A program made the position numbers and the translations under genes. Below, piece after piece: positions 7,863 to 19,840 of a DNA stretch of 64,000 nucleotides. Under the pieces are notes generated by a model, which saw only the letters and a list, made by a program, of their open reading frames with translations, was not told the DNA's origin and ran no database searches. The stretch is from contig NKIY01000004.1 of NCBI GenBank assembly GCA_002256345.1, forward strand, positions 637,876 to 701,875. The letters run 5' to 3'. The DNA is from Bradyrhizobiaceae bacterium PARB1. Lineage in GTDB: Bacteria > Pseudomonadota > Alphaproteobacteria > Rhizobiales > Xanthobacteraceae. Each line of letters starts with the position of its first letter. The first letter of the stretch is position 1.

Positions 7863-9245
7863 ATGCTGTCGCTGCGGCTCTCTCACCGTGACATCGGACA
7901 ACGCGTTGCGTCGTTTCCGGTCATGTTGCTGTCGGCAGGATTGGCCGGCAGCAGTGTCGAGTCGGCCGGAGCGCAAACAGCGCCGGCTCCACAACAGCAG
8001 GAAGCCGCGGCGCCGGCGACGGATTTGATCCGCCAGCGCGAGCAGGAACTCGAAGCGGCGCGCGAGCAGCAGAAGAAGGCTGCGGAATTACAGGCCAAGC
8101 TGAAGGCCGACATTGCCGCCATCGGTCAGGATCGCGGCAAGCTCAATCAGCAGCTCATCGATATTGCCGCACGCGTGCGCGGCGTCGAAGCCAAGATCGA
8201 GGATGCCGAAGCGCGGCTGCGTCCGCTGGATAGCCGCGAGCGTGAAATACGAACATCGCTCGATTCGCGGCGGGGTGAGATTGCGGAAGTCCTGGCGGCG
8301 CTTCAGCGCGCCGGTCGCCGCGCTCCGCCCGCGCTGCTGGTGCGGCCCGAAGATGCCTTGCAGTCGCTGCGGACGGCGATGCTGCTGGGCTCCGTGGTAC
8401 CGGACATGCGAGCGCGCGCCGAAAAACTCGTCGCCGATCTTGGCGAACTCGTGAATCTGCGCAAGGCGATCTCAAGCGAGCGCGATCAGCTCGCCGTCGA
8501 TCGCGACAAGCTCAAGGAAGAACAGACCCGTCTTGGCTCCTTCACGAGCGAACGTCAGCGCCAACTTGCTGCCGTCGAGAAGGACATGGACGCGGAGAAC
8601 GCACGGGCGGTGACGCTTGCGCGTCAGGTCGACAGCCTGCAGGGGTTGGTCGCCAAGATGGAGCAGGAATCCAAGGCGGCGGCCAAGGCCGCTCAAACGG
8701 CAAGCCTGCAAGGCGCGCCCGCCGACCTGGCCAATGGCAAGCCGAATGTCGATGCGCTGAAGAATTCCGGCCGCATGGCGCCGGCCATCGCCTTTGCCTC
8801 GGCCAAGGGCATGCTGGCGATGCCGGTGAACGGCATCCGGTTGCGGAACTACGGCGCCGCGGACGGTGTCGGTGGCGCCGAAAAAGGCATCTCGGTGGCG
8901 GCGCGTGCAGGCGCGCAGGTCACAACTCCGTGTGACGGTTGGGTGGTGTATTCCGGACCCTTCCGCAGCTATGGACAACTCTTGATCCTCAATGCCGGGG
9001 GCGGATATCATGTTCTGATCGCCGGGATGGAGCGAATTTCGGTGAACATTGGTCAGTTCGTGCTCGCCGGGGAACCGATCGCCGTCATGGGGTCGACGTC
9101 TCGGATAGCCTCCGTGCTCGCAGGCCCGGTGCCGACAGCCAATGCCAGCCAGCCTGTTTTGTATATCGAGTTCCGTAAGGACGGCACTCCAATTGACCCT
9201 GGCCCCTGGTGGGCCGCTAACGAAGGCGAAAAGGTTCGCGGATGA
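7863..9245 (+). CDS. EnvC-like murein hydrolase activator
   Basis: A 460-residue exported protein with an N-terminal hydrophobic signal (to about SAGAQ, residue 38), a long coiled-coil (about residues 50-280, rich in Glu, Arg, Leu and Gln) and a C-terminal LytM/M23 domain (about 330-455). The domain keeps the fold-defining strings GWVVYSGPFRSYGQLLILNAGGGYHVLIAGM and LYIEFRKDGTPIDP, but the HxxxD and HxH zinc ligands of active M23 peptidases are not present, so it should be a non-enzymatic activator of amidases at the division site, like EnvC. ATG 7863 is chosen because the frame upstream lies inside rlmH. The last codons overlap the ctpA start (ATGA). Confidence 0.85.
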   Translation: MLSLRLSHRDIGQRVASFPVMLLSAGLAGSSVESAGAQTAPAPQQQEAAAPATDLIRQREQELEAAREQQKKAAELQAKLKADIAAIGQDRGKLNQQLIDIAARVRGVEAKIEDAEARLRPLDSREREIRTSLDSRRGEIAEVLAALQRAGRRAPPALLVRPEDALQSLRTAMLLGSVVPDMRARAEKLVADLGELVNLRKAISSERDQLAVDRDKLKEEQTRLGSFTSERQRQLAAVEKDMDAENARAVTLARQVDSLQGLVAKMEQESKAAAKAAQTASLQGAPADLANGKPNVDALKNSGRMAPAIAFASAKGMLAMPVNGIRLRNYGAADGVGGAEKGISVAARAGAQVTTPCDGWVVYSGPFRSYGQLLILNAGGGYHVLIAGMERISVNIGQFVLAGEPIAVMGSTSRIASVLAGPVPTANASQPVLYIEFRKDGTPIDPGPWWAANEGEKVRG

Positions 9246-10669
9246 TGCGCAAGACTTCGATTATTCTGCTCAGTGCAGCCACGGGCGCCGCCTTGACCCT
9301 GTTTGTGACTCAGCCCCGCGCGGTGTTCATGGGCACCAGCGCGCGCGCCGCCACGTCCGACACCTATCGCCAGCTCAACCTGTTCGGCGACGTGTTCGAG
9401 CGCGTCCGCAGCGACTATGTCGAGAAGCCGGACGACAGCAAGCTGGTCGAATCCGCGATCTCCGGCATGCTCACCGGCCTCGATCCGCATTCGAGCTATA
9501 TGGACGCCAAGAGCTTCCGCGACATGCAGGTGCAGACCCGTGGCGAATTCGGCGGTCTGGGCATCGAAGTCACGATGGAAGACGGCCTGATCAAGGTTGT
9601 GTCGCCGATCGACGATACCCCGGCCTCGAAGGCCGGCATCATGGCCAATGACATCATCACCAATCTCGACGACGAAGCCGTGCAGGGTCTGACCCTGAAT
9701 CAGGCCGTCGAGAAGATGCGCGGCCCGGTGAATACCAAGATCAAGCTCAAGATCATCCGCAAGGGCCAGGACAATCCGCTCGACGTGACGCTCGTGCGCG
9801 ACAATATCCGTGTCCGCTCGGTGCGCGCGCGCGTGGAGAGCGATGACATCGCCTATATCCGCATCACCACCTTCAACGAGCAGACCACCGAAGGCCTGAA
9901 GCGCGAAATCGCGGCGCAGACCGCGGCGATCGGCAACGACAAGGTGAAGGGCTACATCATCGACCTCCGCAACAATCCGGGCGGTCTGCTCGAAGAAGCA
10001 GTCACCGTGTCGGACGCATTCCTGGATCGCGGCGAGATCGTCTCGACCCGCGGCCGCAATGCCGAGGAAACCCAGCGTCGCACCGCGCATAACGGTGACC
10101 TGACCAAGGGCAAGCCGGTGGTGGTGCTGATCAATGGCGGCTCGGCCTCGGCGTCGGAAATCGTCGCGGGCGCATTGCAGGACCACAAGCGCGCGACCAT
10201 TCTCGGCACGCGTTCGTTCGGCAAGGGCTCGGTGCAGACCATCATCCCGCTCGGTTCGGGCAATGGGGCGCTGCGTCTGACCACGGCGCGCTATTACACG
10301 CCGTCGGGCAAGTCGATCCAGGCCAAGGGCATCGTGCCGGATATCGAGATCGTGCAGGACGTGCCGGATGAGCTGAAGTCGCGCACCGACACCAAGGGCG
10401 AAGCGTCGCTCCGCGGCCACCTGAAGAACGATGGCGACGAGAAGACCGGTTCGCAGTCCTACGTTCCGCCGGATGCAAAGAACGACAAGGCCCTGAAGGC
10501 CGCGGCGGATCTGCTCCACGGGATCAAGGTGACTTCGAATGTCACGGTGACCCAGCCGGAAGTGAAGGCAGCGCAGGACACCAGCAAGCCAGCCGACAAG
10601 CCGTCGAACGACAACAAGGCCGCTGGCGACAAGCCTGCCGCCGACAAGCCGGCGGCGAAGCCGAACTAA
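9242..10669 (+). CDS. ctpA: Carboxy-terminal processing protease (S41)
   Basis: A periplasmic serine protease of 475 residues that trims or degrades substrates at their C-termini. The N-terminus is a signal or anchor (IILLSAATGAALTLFV). A PDZ domain follows at about residues 95-175 (FGGLGIEVTMEDGLIKVVSPIDD). The S41 catalytic core carries the serine in GSASASEIVAGAL and the lysine in FGKGSVQT, the Ser/Lys dyad. The last 100 or so residues are Lys/Ala/Asp-rich and probably disordered. The start overlaps the stop of the EnvC-like gene, so the two are co-translated; this pairing of a cell-wall hydrolase activator with CtpA is widespread in proteobacteria. A strong terminator follows. Confidence 0.95.
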   Translation: MMRKTSIILLSAATGAALTLFVTQPRAVFMGTSARAATSDTYRQLNLFGDVFERVRSDYVEKPDDSKLVESAISGMLTGLDPHSSYMDAKSFRDMQVQTRGEFGGLGIEVTMEDGLIKVVSPIDDTPASKAGIMANDIITNLDDEAVQGLTLNQAVEKMRGPVNTKIKLKIIRKGQDNPLDVTLVRDNIRVRSVRARVESDDIAYIRITTFNEQTTEGLKREIAAQTAAIGNDKVKGYIIDLRNNPGGLLEEAVTVSDAFLDRGEIVSTRGRNAEETQRRTAHNGDLTKGKPVVVLINGGSASASEIVAGALQDHKRATILGTRSFGKGSVQTIIPLGSGNGALRLTTARYYTPSGKSIQAKGIVPDIEIVQDVPDELKSRTDTKGEASLRGHLKNDGDEKTGSQSYVPPDAKNDKALKAAADLLHGIKVTSNVTVTQPEVKAAQDTSKPADKPSNDNKAAGDKPAADKPAAKPN

Positions 10670-10693
10670 TCCGGCGGATGCCGAAGGAATGCG

Positions 10694-10724
10694 AAAAGGG
10701 CGACCGTTTGGGTCGCCCTTTTTG
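10694..10724 (+). terminator. Rho-independent terminator after ctpA
   Basis: The stem AAAAGGGCGACC (10694-10705) pairs with GGTCGCCCTTTT (10711-10722) over a 5-base loop, and a T-run follows. It lies 25 bases after the ctpA stop. Confidence 0.9.
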
Positions 10725-10729
10725 TTTTC

Positions 10730-10763
10730 GTAGCCCGCATGTCGCTCCGCTCATGCGGGCTAC
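10730..10763. repeat. GTAGCCCGCATG palindromic repeat, copy 1
   Basis: Arms GTAGCCCGCATG (10730-10741) and CATGCGGGCTAC (10752-10763) are perfect inverse complements. A second copy of the same element is at 11809-11842 on the other side of the neighbouring gene. Such elements are scattered in Bradyrhizobiaceae genomes. Confidence 0.75.
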
Positions 10764-10773
10764 ACATTCGGGC

Positions 10774-11739
10774 TTACTTGAATTCCACCGACCCCGCGAT
10801 CTTCTCGATCGCCGGGCGCAATTCATCGCTGCGATCCGCTGCGAAATACGAGATCAGCCGCACGAAGCGTCCGTTCGGTCCGGTTGCGAAATACTGCACG
10901 AAGCGCTTGCTGCCATCGGTCTTGCCTTCGAGCAGGACGGCATCGCTCACCCCGCCGAACGATACCTTCTTTTCGCTATCGATCGTCGCCGCGTCCAAGT
11001 TCTTGGTCTGGCGCAGCAGGGTCTTGGCGATCACGGCGGGATCTTCGCTCAGCACCGGCGTGTTGCCGAGCTGAGCGGAGACGATCAGCAGCGGCTGTTC
11101 GCCTTTCGGATCGATATCCTTGTCGCCAACGGTCATGGCCACGGTGCTGCCGGCCATCGTGTCGAGCACGCGGAACGGTGCGGATGGCCTCACCTTGAAC
11201 GGCAGGCTGGCCAGCTTGTCGTCCACCGAAGGCGCGTCGCCGAGCGAGACCGTCCTCAGCATCGCCTTGATAGCGGCGTCATCGAGCGTTGAGGCCGGCA
11301 TGGCCTGTACCGTGATCATCACTGTGCGGCTGCCTTGCGCCAGTGCCACCCATTTGGCGAGCTTGGTGTCTGCGACCGTTTGCGTGCCGCTGGCGAGGAA
11401 AGCTTCGCCTGAGGCGGTCGGCACCTTGTCGAGCGTCGCGACGTCGATGCCTTTCTGCTTGAAGCCTGCACGCACAGCATCGAGACTGCCAAACAGGGCG
11501 GAGAGTTGCGGCCAGGCCTGCGGCGGCAGTTCGGCGATCAGGATGCTGGACTTTGTCTTCTGGTCGGCGAAACCCGAGAAATCCTTGGCGGGCTCGAAGC
11601 CCGTCGGTGGGGTCATGGTCACCGTGGTGCCGTTCACACGTTGCGGCGTCTGCGCCGTGGCGCTGGATGCACCCAGCCCGCAAGTAACGAGGCATGAGAG
11701 AATGACGACGGTTCGGCGGATGGCATTTGCGCGCATCAT
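10774..11739 (-). CDS. Secreted protein of unknown function
   Basis: A 321-residue protein with a clear Sec signal peptide (RRTVVILSCLVTCGLGASSATAQ, cleavage near residue 30). The mature part is mixed alpha/beta in appearance, with phrases such as TMTPPTGFEPAKDFSGFADQ and FVRLISYFAADRSDELRPAIEKIAGSVEF. I do not recognise a named family and no catalytic motif stands out. It is convergent with ctpA and transcribed alone; the palindromic repeats at 10730 and 11809 frame it. It is probably periplasmic. The function is not assignable from sequence. Confidence 0.8.
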   Translation of the reverse strand: MMRANAIRRTVVILSCLVTCGLGASSATAQTPQRVNGTTVTMTPPTGFEPAKDFSGFADQKTKSSILIAELPPQAWPQLSALFGSLDAVRAGFKQKGIDVATLDKVPTASGEAFLASGTQTVADTKLAKWVALAQGSRTVMITVQAMPASTLDDAAIKAMLRTVSLGDAPSVDDKLASLPFKVRPSAPFRVLDTMAGSTVAMTVGDKDIDPKGEQPLLIVSAQLGNTPVLSEDPAVIAKTLLRQTKNLDAATIDSEKKVSFGGVSDAVLLEGKTDGSKRFVQYFATGPNGRFVRLISYFAADRSDELRPAIEKIAGSVEFK

Positions 11740-11808
11740 CTGTCCTTGGTTTCAAACATCAGTGCGTGGTTGTCGCATCAGCGAGCGATATGGTTCGGTG
11801 CGTAGTAC

Positions 11809-11842
11809 GTAGCCCGCATGAGCGGAGCGATATGCGGGCTAC
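11809..11842. repeat. GTAGCCCGCATG palindromic repeat, copy 2
   Basis: GTAGCCCGCAT (11809-11819) and ATGCGGGCTAC (11832-11842) form the arms; the centre (GAGCGGAGCGAT) is a variant of the centre of the copy at 10730. Confidence 0.75.
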
Positions 11843-11854
11843 AGTTCTCAATGC

Positions 11855-11893
11855 AAAAAAGCCTGCCGTCATTTGATGACGGCAGGCTCTTTT
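11855..11893 (-). terminator. Terminator after rlpA
   Basis: Stem GCCTGCCGTCAT (11861-11872) with ATGACGGCAGGC (11876-11887) and a 3-base loop. An A-run (11855-11860) lies on the left and TCTTTT on the right, so it can work in both directions; it terminates rlpA on the minus strand. Confidence 0.85.
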
Positions 11894-11970
11894 ACTCAAC
11901 GCTTACGCTACGCAATACGCACGCAACGCTACTAAACCTGGAAGATCGGAGCCCGATACGCTCCTTCTTC

Positions 11971-12498
11971 TTACATGACTTCGGCGACAACCTTGCCGAC
12001 GCCACGACCGGTCAGACCGATGGCGCTCGCTGCGCCCTTGGACAGGTCGAGCACGCGGCCGCGGATGAACGGGCCACGATCGTTGACGGTGACGACAACG
12101 CTGCGGCCGGCATGGGTCACACGCAGCTTGGTGCCGAACGGCAGCGAACGATGCGCCGCGGTCATGGCATTCTGGTTGAAGCGCTGGCCCGATGCGGTGC
12201 GGTTGCCGGCCTCGTTGCCGTAATAGGACGCGACGCCCGAGAAGCTGCGGCCGCCGGTACGGGCAGGCGCTTCAGCCGACGGCGCGAACGGGCCGAGCGA
12301 TGCATTGGCTTCAAAGGGAGAGGTCGGCGCCGCAGCCTTGGCGGCGTGATGATGGTGATGCTTGTGGTGATGGCGGTGCTTGGACTTGGCCGAAGCCTCC
12401 GTAACCGTTCCCCCAAGAGCGACAGTGGCGGCAATCAGAGCCACTGCCATGCGCGGCTGGGTCACAAAACCCAATGCCGACTTTCCGTAACGCAGCAT
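11971..12498 (-). CDS. rlpA: Septal-ring lytic transglycosylase RlpA family protein
   Basis: A 175-residue exported protein. After a signal peptide (ending near TVTEASA) comes a striking His-rich segment (KHRHHHKHHHHH), an Ala/Pro-rich linker, and a C-terminal double-psi beta-barrel of the RlpA type: SGVASYYGNEAGNRTASGQRF, MTAAHRSLPFGTKLRV and VVVTVNDRGPFIRGRVLDLS, with the Asp of the NDRGP motif present. RlpA cleaves naked glycan strands during septation in some species. ATG 12498 is chosen over an upstream ATG (12525) because GAGGG stands 8 bases before it. No SPOR domain is present. A CtrA-like box lies upstream at 12666-12681. Confidence 0.88.
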   Translation of the reverse strand: MLRYGKSALGFVTQPRMAVALIAATVALGGTVTEASAKSKHRHHHKHHHHHAAKAAAPTSPFEANASLGPFAPSAEAPARTGGRSFSGVASYYGNEAGNRTASGQRFNQNAMTAAHRSLPFGTKLRVTHAGRSVVVTVNDRGPFIRGRVLDLSKGAASAIGLTGRGVGKVVAEVM

Positions 12499-13202
12499 AT
12501 ATCGTCCCTCAGATAGTATTGCCACAACCGTGGCAAGTGGACCCCCGTCCCGATTTCACTGAGGCTGCGTTTGACGACGTATTGAGGCGTAAAATGGGCA
12601 GGCAATTCGTTCCATTTCACGATGAAATATCTTGTGATGCTGGCACCTATAGTGAATGTCTTCGATTAACGAATTTTTAACTTAGAGTTATACTACAATA
12701 TACGAACTATTACTGTATAGCTAAGTGATAGCTTTGCTCCAAAAGCATTCGTTAAGTAATCGTCAATAGCCCGTCACATCCGGTGTAGCCGGCGAGCTTC
12801 GGGTGTTGCTGCAGGCTTTGCCGGTCCGCTGTCTGTAATCGCACACCGCGTTGTGAGTTGCCTTGGCCGCGAAAATCGCTCACCTGCCGTGAAGCGGAAT
12901 TCAGGCCGTGCGGGGCCGAAGTGAGATGAGTTCGGTTCAGTCGACGGCGGATTTTTCGCCGTACGGTTCTCTGAAACGATTCTTCGCTCGAGGCTGCGAC
13001 AAGGCATCATCAAACGCTTTCGTCGCGTTGCATGGCCGTGCGCGCCATGCTAGCAAAGCCGCGATTTGAACGGGCGGGGGCGCTCTGCTACTGCCGGAAA
13101 AATCGAAGTCCCGCTTGAATTCCAAGGACTTGAGCCGCTTGGCGCCGTCTGATCGGTGCTGGTTCTTCCCTTGCGAATTTGACAGCCTGAAGAGCACAAT
13201 TC
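12499..13202. other. 700-bp gene-free divergent region between rlpA and atpH
   Basis: No convincing gene is seen. A markedly AT-rich island (about 12640-12760) contains TTAA-N7-TTAAC and several TATA-like hexamers that may drive rlpA. The part from 12770 to 13200 is GC-rich again and must hold the atp operon promoter, which I could not place. Two minus-strand frames (12774-13013 and 12937-13326) look like chance: no domain and odd composition. Confidence 0.6.
12666..12681. promoter_or_regulatory. CtrA-like binding site upstream of rlpA
   Basis: TTAACGAATTTTTAAC matches TTAA-N7-TTAAC, the binding motif of the alphaproteobacterial cell-cycle regulator CtrA. It lies about 170 bases upstream of the rlpA start, in an AT-rich island. 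Occupancy by CtrA is inference. Confidence 0.55.
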
Positions 13203-15295
<2,093 letters not shown>

Positions 15296-15302
15296 CATTG
15301 AC

Positions 15303-15400
15303 TGTCATGGCCGGGTTCGCCCGGCCATCGACGTGTTGATGCGGTTTGAAATTGTAGCTGCCCGGCACACGGCCGGGCATGACGATCCAGAGGTTCGCGA
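15303..15400. repeat. Intergenic CCGGGC/GCCCGG palindromic repeat in the atp operon
   Basis: The atpA-atpG gap carries TCATGGCCGGG, a short CCGGGTTCGCCCGG hairpin and then CCCGGCACACGGCCGGGCATGAC. The ends (GTCATGGCCGGG and CCGGGCATGAC) are near inverse complements. The same type recurs at 29640-29760. It may act as an mRNA hairpin between atpA and atpG. Confidence 0.6.
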
Positions 15401-15436
15401 TCCACCCGATGGTGTGATCGCCGGGGTGGACTGAGA

Positions 15437-16315
15437 ATGGCCTCACTGAAAGACATGCGCGTCCGCATCGCCTCGACGAAGGCGACGCAGAAGATCACCA
15501 AGGCCATGCAGATGGTCGCCGCGTCGAAGCTCCGCCGTGCGCAGAGCGCCGCCGAAGCTGCACGCCCTTATGCCGAGAAGATGGATGCGGTGATCGCATC
15601 GATCGCCGGCGCCTCCACCGGTGGTGGCGGCCCGCAGCTGCTGGTCGGCAATGGCAAGGACCAGACCCACCTCTTGCTGGTCTGCACCGGCGAGCGCGGC
15701 CTGTCTGGCGCGTTCAACTCCTCGATCGTGCGTCTCGCCCGCGAGCGCGCGCTGGCGCTGCTGGCCCAGGGCAAGACGGTCAAGATCTTCTGTGTCGGCC
15801 GCAAGGGCTATGAGCAGCTGCGCCGCCAGTTCGACAAGCACATCATCGAGAACATCGAATTGCGCTCGGTGCGCCAGCTCGGTTTCGTCAATGCGGAGGA
15901 CATCGCCAAGAAGGTGATCGCCCGCTTCGAAGCCGGCGAGTTCGACGTTTGCACGCTGTTCTATTCGCGCTTTAAGTCAGTGATCTCGCAGATCCCGACC
16001 GCCCAGCAGATCATCCCGCTGGAAGTCACCGCGCCGACTGAGACCAAGAGCGGCCCGACCCCGGTTTACGACTATGAGCCGGCCGAAGACGAAATCCTGA
16101 GCGGCCTGCTGCCACGCAATCTTGCTGTGCAGATCTTCCGCGCTTTGCTGGAAAACAATGCTTCGTTCTATGGCGCTCAGATGAGCGCGATGGACAACGC
16201 GACCCGCAATGCCGGCGACATGATCCGCAAGCAGACCCTCGTCTACAACCGGACCCGTCAGGCGCAGATCACCAAGGAACTGATCGAAATCATTTCCGGC
16301 GCCGAGGCCGTCTAA
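15437..16315 (+). CDS. atpG: F1F0 ATP synthase subunit gamma
   Basis: The central rotor shaft of F1. The 292-residue protein has the conserved N-terminal helix [36 protein letters not shown], the mid motif [18 protein letters not shown] and the C-terminal helix with [17 protein letters not shown] and [22 protein letters not shown]. Length is normal. An atypically long spacer containing a palindromic repeat separates it from atpA. Confidence 0.98.
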   Translation: MASLKDMRVRIASTKATQKITKAMQMVAASKLRRAQSAAEAARPYAEKMDAVIASIAGASTGGGGPQLLVGNGKDQTHLLLVCTGERGLSGAFNSSIVRLARERALALLAQGKTVKIFCVGRKGYEQLRRQFDKHIIENIELRSVRQLGFVNAEDIAKKVIARFEAGEFDVCTLFYSRFKSVISQIPTAQQIIPLEVTAPTETKSGPTPVYDYEPAEDEILSGLLPRNLAVQIFRALLENNASFYGAQMSAMDNATRNAGDMIRKQTLVYNRTRQAQITKELIEIISGAEAV

Positions 16316-16372
16316 CAACAACCCAACACTTCCGGTCTTCCGCAGGCCGAACCGCGTAATTCAAGGAGATAG

Positions 16373-17806
<1,434 letters not shown>

Positions 17807-17911
17807 TACGAAGAGATCATCGCTGCCGGGCCAAGCTCGGCAGCGATCTCGATATTCTGACTGCTCGACCGCGAATGTCGTTCGCGGAAATCAGCCAAGA
17901 GAGTTGTTACG

Positions 17912-18319
17912 ATGGCCACCTTCCACTTCGATCTCGTCTCGCCGGAAAAGCTCGCTTTCTCGGGCGAAGTTGAGCAGGTCGATATTCCCGGTCTCGAAGG
18001 CGATATCGGCGTGATGGCCGGCCACGCGCCCGCCGTGATCGCACTGCGCCCCGGCATCATGAACGTCACCACCGCCGGCAAGACCGAGAAGATCATCGTG
18101 CTCGGCGGTCTCGCTGAAATCTCCGAGAATGGCCTGACAGTGCTGGCGGATGTCGCCACCTCGCTGGCCGAACTCGATCGCGAGGCGTTTGCGCAGGACA
18201 TCGCGGAAATGGAAGAAAAGCTGTCCGAGAAGGAAGGCAACGCCCTTGACCGCGCCATCGAGCGCCTCGACCAGTTCAAGGTGATCCAGCAGAACATTAC
18301 CTCGACGGCGATGCACTGA
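17912..18319 (+). CDS. atpC: F1F0 ATP synthase subunit epsilon
   Basis: The epsilon subunit regulates and couples rotation. The 135-residue protein shows the beta-barrel pattern [37 protein letters not shown] and an acidic and basic helical tail. It is the last gene of the operon and is followed by a strong terminator. Confidence 0.97.
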   Translation: MATFHFDLVSPEKLAFSGEVEQVDIPGLEGDIGVMAGHAPAVIALRPGIMNVTTAGKTEKIIVLGGLAEISENGLTVLADVATSLAELDREAFAQDIAEMEEKLSEKEGNALDRAIERLDQFKVIQQNITSTAMH

Positions 18320-18340
18320 GTGACGATAGCTGAGAGATAA

Positions 18341-18373
18341 GAAAGCCCCGGGACCGATCCCGGGGCTTTTTTC
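18341..18373 (+). terminator. Rho-independent terminator after atpC
   Basis: AAAGCCCCGGGA (18342-18353) pairs with TCCCGGGGCTTT over a 4-base loop, and a T-run to about 18372 follows. It lies about 20 bases after the atpC stop. Confidence 0.92.
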
Positions 18374-18392
18374 GTTTGAACACCGCGGGGGC

Positions 18393-18489
18393 GTAGAATG
18401 GGTTGAGCTAAGCGATACCCATCACCCTTCGCGCCTGTGGCGATGGATATCGCTCAGGCGCTACCGCGGCTGCGCTCGACCCATCCTAC
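18393..18489. repeat. Intergenic GTAGAATGGGT...ACCCATCCTAC repeat
   Basis: About 97 bp bounded by GTAGAATGGGTTGAGC and GCTCGACCCATCCTAC, near-perfect inverse complements, with internal GCGATACCCATC and GATGGATATCGC arms. It touches the stop codon of the next gene. It is of the dispersed Bradyrhizobiaceae type; a short relative (GGTGGGCAAAGCGCAGCGTG) lies at 21699. Confidence 0.7.
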
Positions 18490-19238
18490 GACAATCCCGC
18501 TCCCTGCTTCATCGGGTCCACCGTCGCGCCCTCGACCGTCACATGCAGATGCGCGACCAGCTTGTCGTCGAGCTTGAGCCTTGCCGCCAACAGGGCCAGA
18601 TAGGCCCGTTCCGAGGGACTATCGACGTCGATGGCCAGCAGCGATACCGCATAGATCTCGGCTGCTTCCTCCGGCGTGCGTGCGACGCTGGCCACAGCAT
18701 CGACATCGAGTGGCCGGCGCAGTTCATCCATCACGAAGGCCTTGTCTTCCGCCGTCAGACTCATCTTGTCCATCTGCGCGAAGATGTTGGCCTGCTCGGC
18801 CGCATCGACGTGGCCGTCGGCCTTGGCGGCGGCGATCATGGCGCGCAGCAGGTTGCGGGCGAGCGTCTGCTGCTCGGCGGGCTGAACCGGATTGAACGGC
18901 GTGTCGCTTGGCGGCGGCAGCAACGGTGTATCGGCGGTGGCGGGCACTGCCTGCTTGCCGGCCTGATAGTTCTGGTAGGCATGATAGGCGAGCGCGCCCG
19001 CGACGGCGAGGCCGCCATATGTCAGTGCATTCTTTGCGATCTTGCGACCGCCCTTGGAGCCGAGAAGAACGCCGGCAAGGCCGCCGCTTAAGGCGCCGCC
19101 GCCGAAGCCGCCGAGAAAATTGCCGGCCTGCTGCAGCAGATCGCCGCCCTGGCCGAAAGGCCCGCGCTGCTGGCCGGCCGGTCCGGTCTGGTTCTGCCCA
19201 CCGATGAATTGGTCCAGCAGGCTCTTGGCATCGAACAT
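18486..19238 (-). CDS. DUF533/TerB-like tellurite-resistance family protein
   Basis: A 250-residue protein. The first 75 residues are Gly/Gln-rich (LLDQFIGGQNQTG, GGFGGGALSGGLAGVLLG); next comes a short hydrophobic segment (GGLAVAGALAYHAYQNY) that may insert in the membrane; the C-terminal half (from LARNLLRAMIAAAKADGHVDAAEQ) is a helical TerB-like fold with an acidic pattern. This layout is that of the DUF533 family; a biochemical role is not established. ATG 19238 is chosen because AGGAA precedes it, and the frame upstream looks non-coding. The stop falls inside the repeat at 18393-18489. Confidence 0.85.
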   Translation of the reverse strand: MFDAKSLLDQFIGGQNQTGPAGQQRGPFGQGGDLLQQAGNFLGGFGGGALSGGLAGVLLGSKGGRKIAKNALTYGGLAVAGALAYHAYQNYQAGKQAVPATADTPLLPPPSDTPFNPVQPAEQQTLARNLLRAMIAAAKADGHVDAAEQANIFAQMDKMSLTAEDKAFVMDELRRPLDVDAVASVARTPEEAAEIYAVSLLAIDVDSPSERAYLALLAARLKLDDKLVAHLHVTVEGATVDPMKQGAGLS

Positions 19239-19338
19239 CGTATCGTTCCTCGTTTGCTTCGCGCACGAGGTAGGAAACGATCGCGGCGTTGTCAGGTCGC
19301 TAGGCTGCGGCGTGATGTCCTGCGACCGATCGACCGGA

Positions 19339-19836
19339 TCAGCAGAACTGCGCAAACTCCCGCGCCACCGCGAGATAAACCTCGCGCCGGAACGGCACGA
19401 CGAGATCGGCGACATGGTCCAGCCGTTCCCAGCGCCAGGCGTCGAATTCCGCCGGCTGGCCGTTACGCGGTGTCAGCGGATCGACCTCGGCGTCATCGCC
19501 GGTGAAACGCAGCGCGAACCATTTCTGTCGCTGGCCGCGAAACTGCGCGAAGCGGTGGCCAGGATCGTCATGCGGGATGAAGTCGTAGGTCATCCAGTCG
19601 GTCTCGCCGAGATAGTCGGCGTGCGAGACCCCGGTTTCCTCCCACAACTCACGCATCGCGGCGACACGGAAATCCTCGTCGGGATCGACACCGCCCTGCG
19701 GCATCTGCCATTCGAGGCCAGGCAGGATGATCTCTGGCCCGTCATCCTTGAAACGACGGCCGATCAGGACGTGGCCGTCACGGTTGAACAGCGCGATGCC
19801 TACATTGGGACGATAGGGCCTGTGGTCGATGGACAC
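19339..19836 (-). CDS. RppH-like Nudix hydrolase (second copy)
   Basis: A 165-residue Nudix hydrolase, start MSIDHRPYRPNVGIALFNRDG. The Nudix box runs GGVDPDEDFRVAAMRELWEETGV with all catalytic Glu residues, preceded by WQMPQGG typical of RppH. It is clearly paralogous to the upstream neighbour at 19841-20344, which fits the classical RppH more closely. It probably hydrolyses 5'-triphosphate RNA ends or dinucleoside polyphosphates; which copy is the main RNA pyrophosphohydrolase is not decided by the sequence. The gap to the upstream copy is only 4 bases, so the two are coupled. Confidence 0.9.
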   Translation of the reverse strand: MSIDHRPYRPNVGIALFNRDGHVLIGRRFKDDGPEIILPGLEWQMPQGGVDPDEDFRVAAMRELWEETGVSHADYLGETDWMTYDFIPHDDPGHRFAQFRGQRQKWFALRFTGDDAEVDPLTPRNGQPAEFDAWRWERLDHVADLVVPFRREVYLAVAREFAQFC

Positions 19837-19840
19837 CGCG

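Noticed and set aside
10730-11842. The paired GTAGCCCGCATG repeats around the unknown secreted protein gene as ends of a mobile element
   Set aside because: They are single hairpins without a transposase, and related elements occur at many other places in the window.
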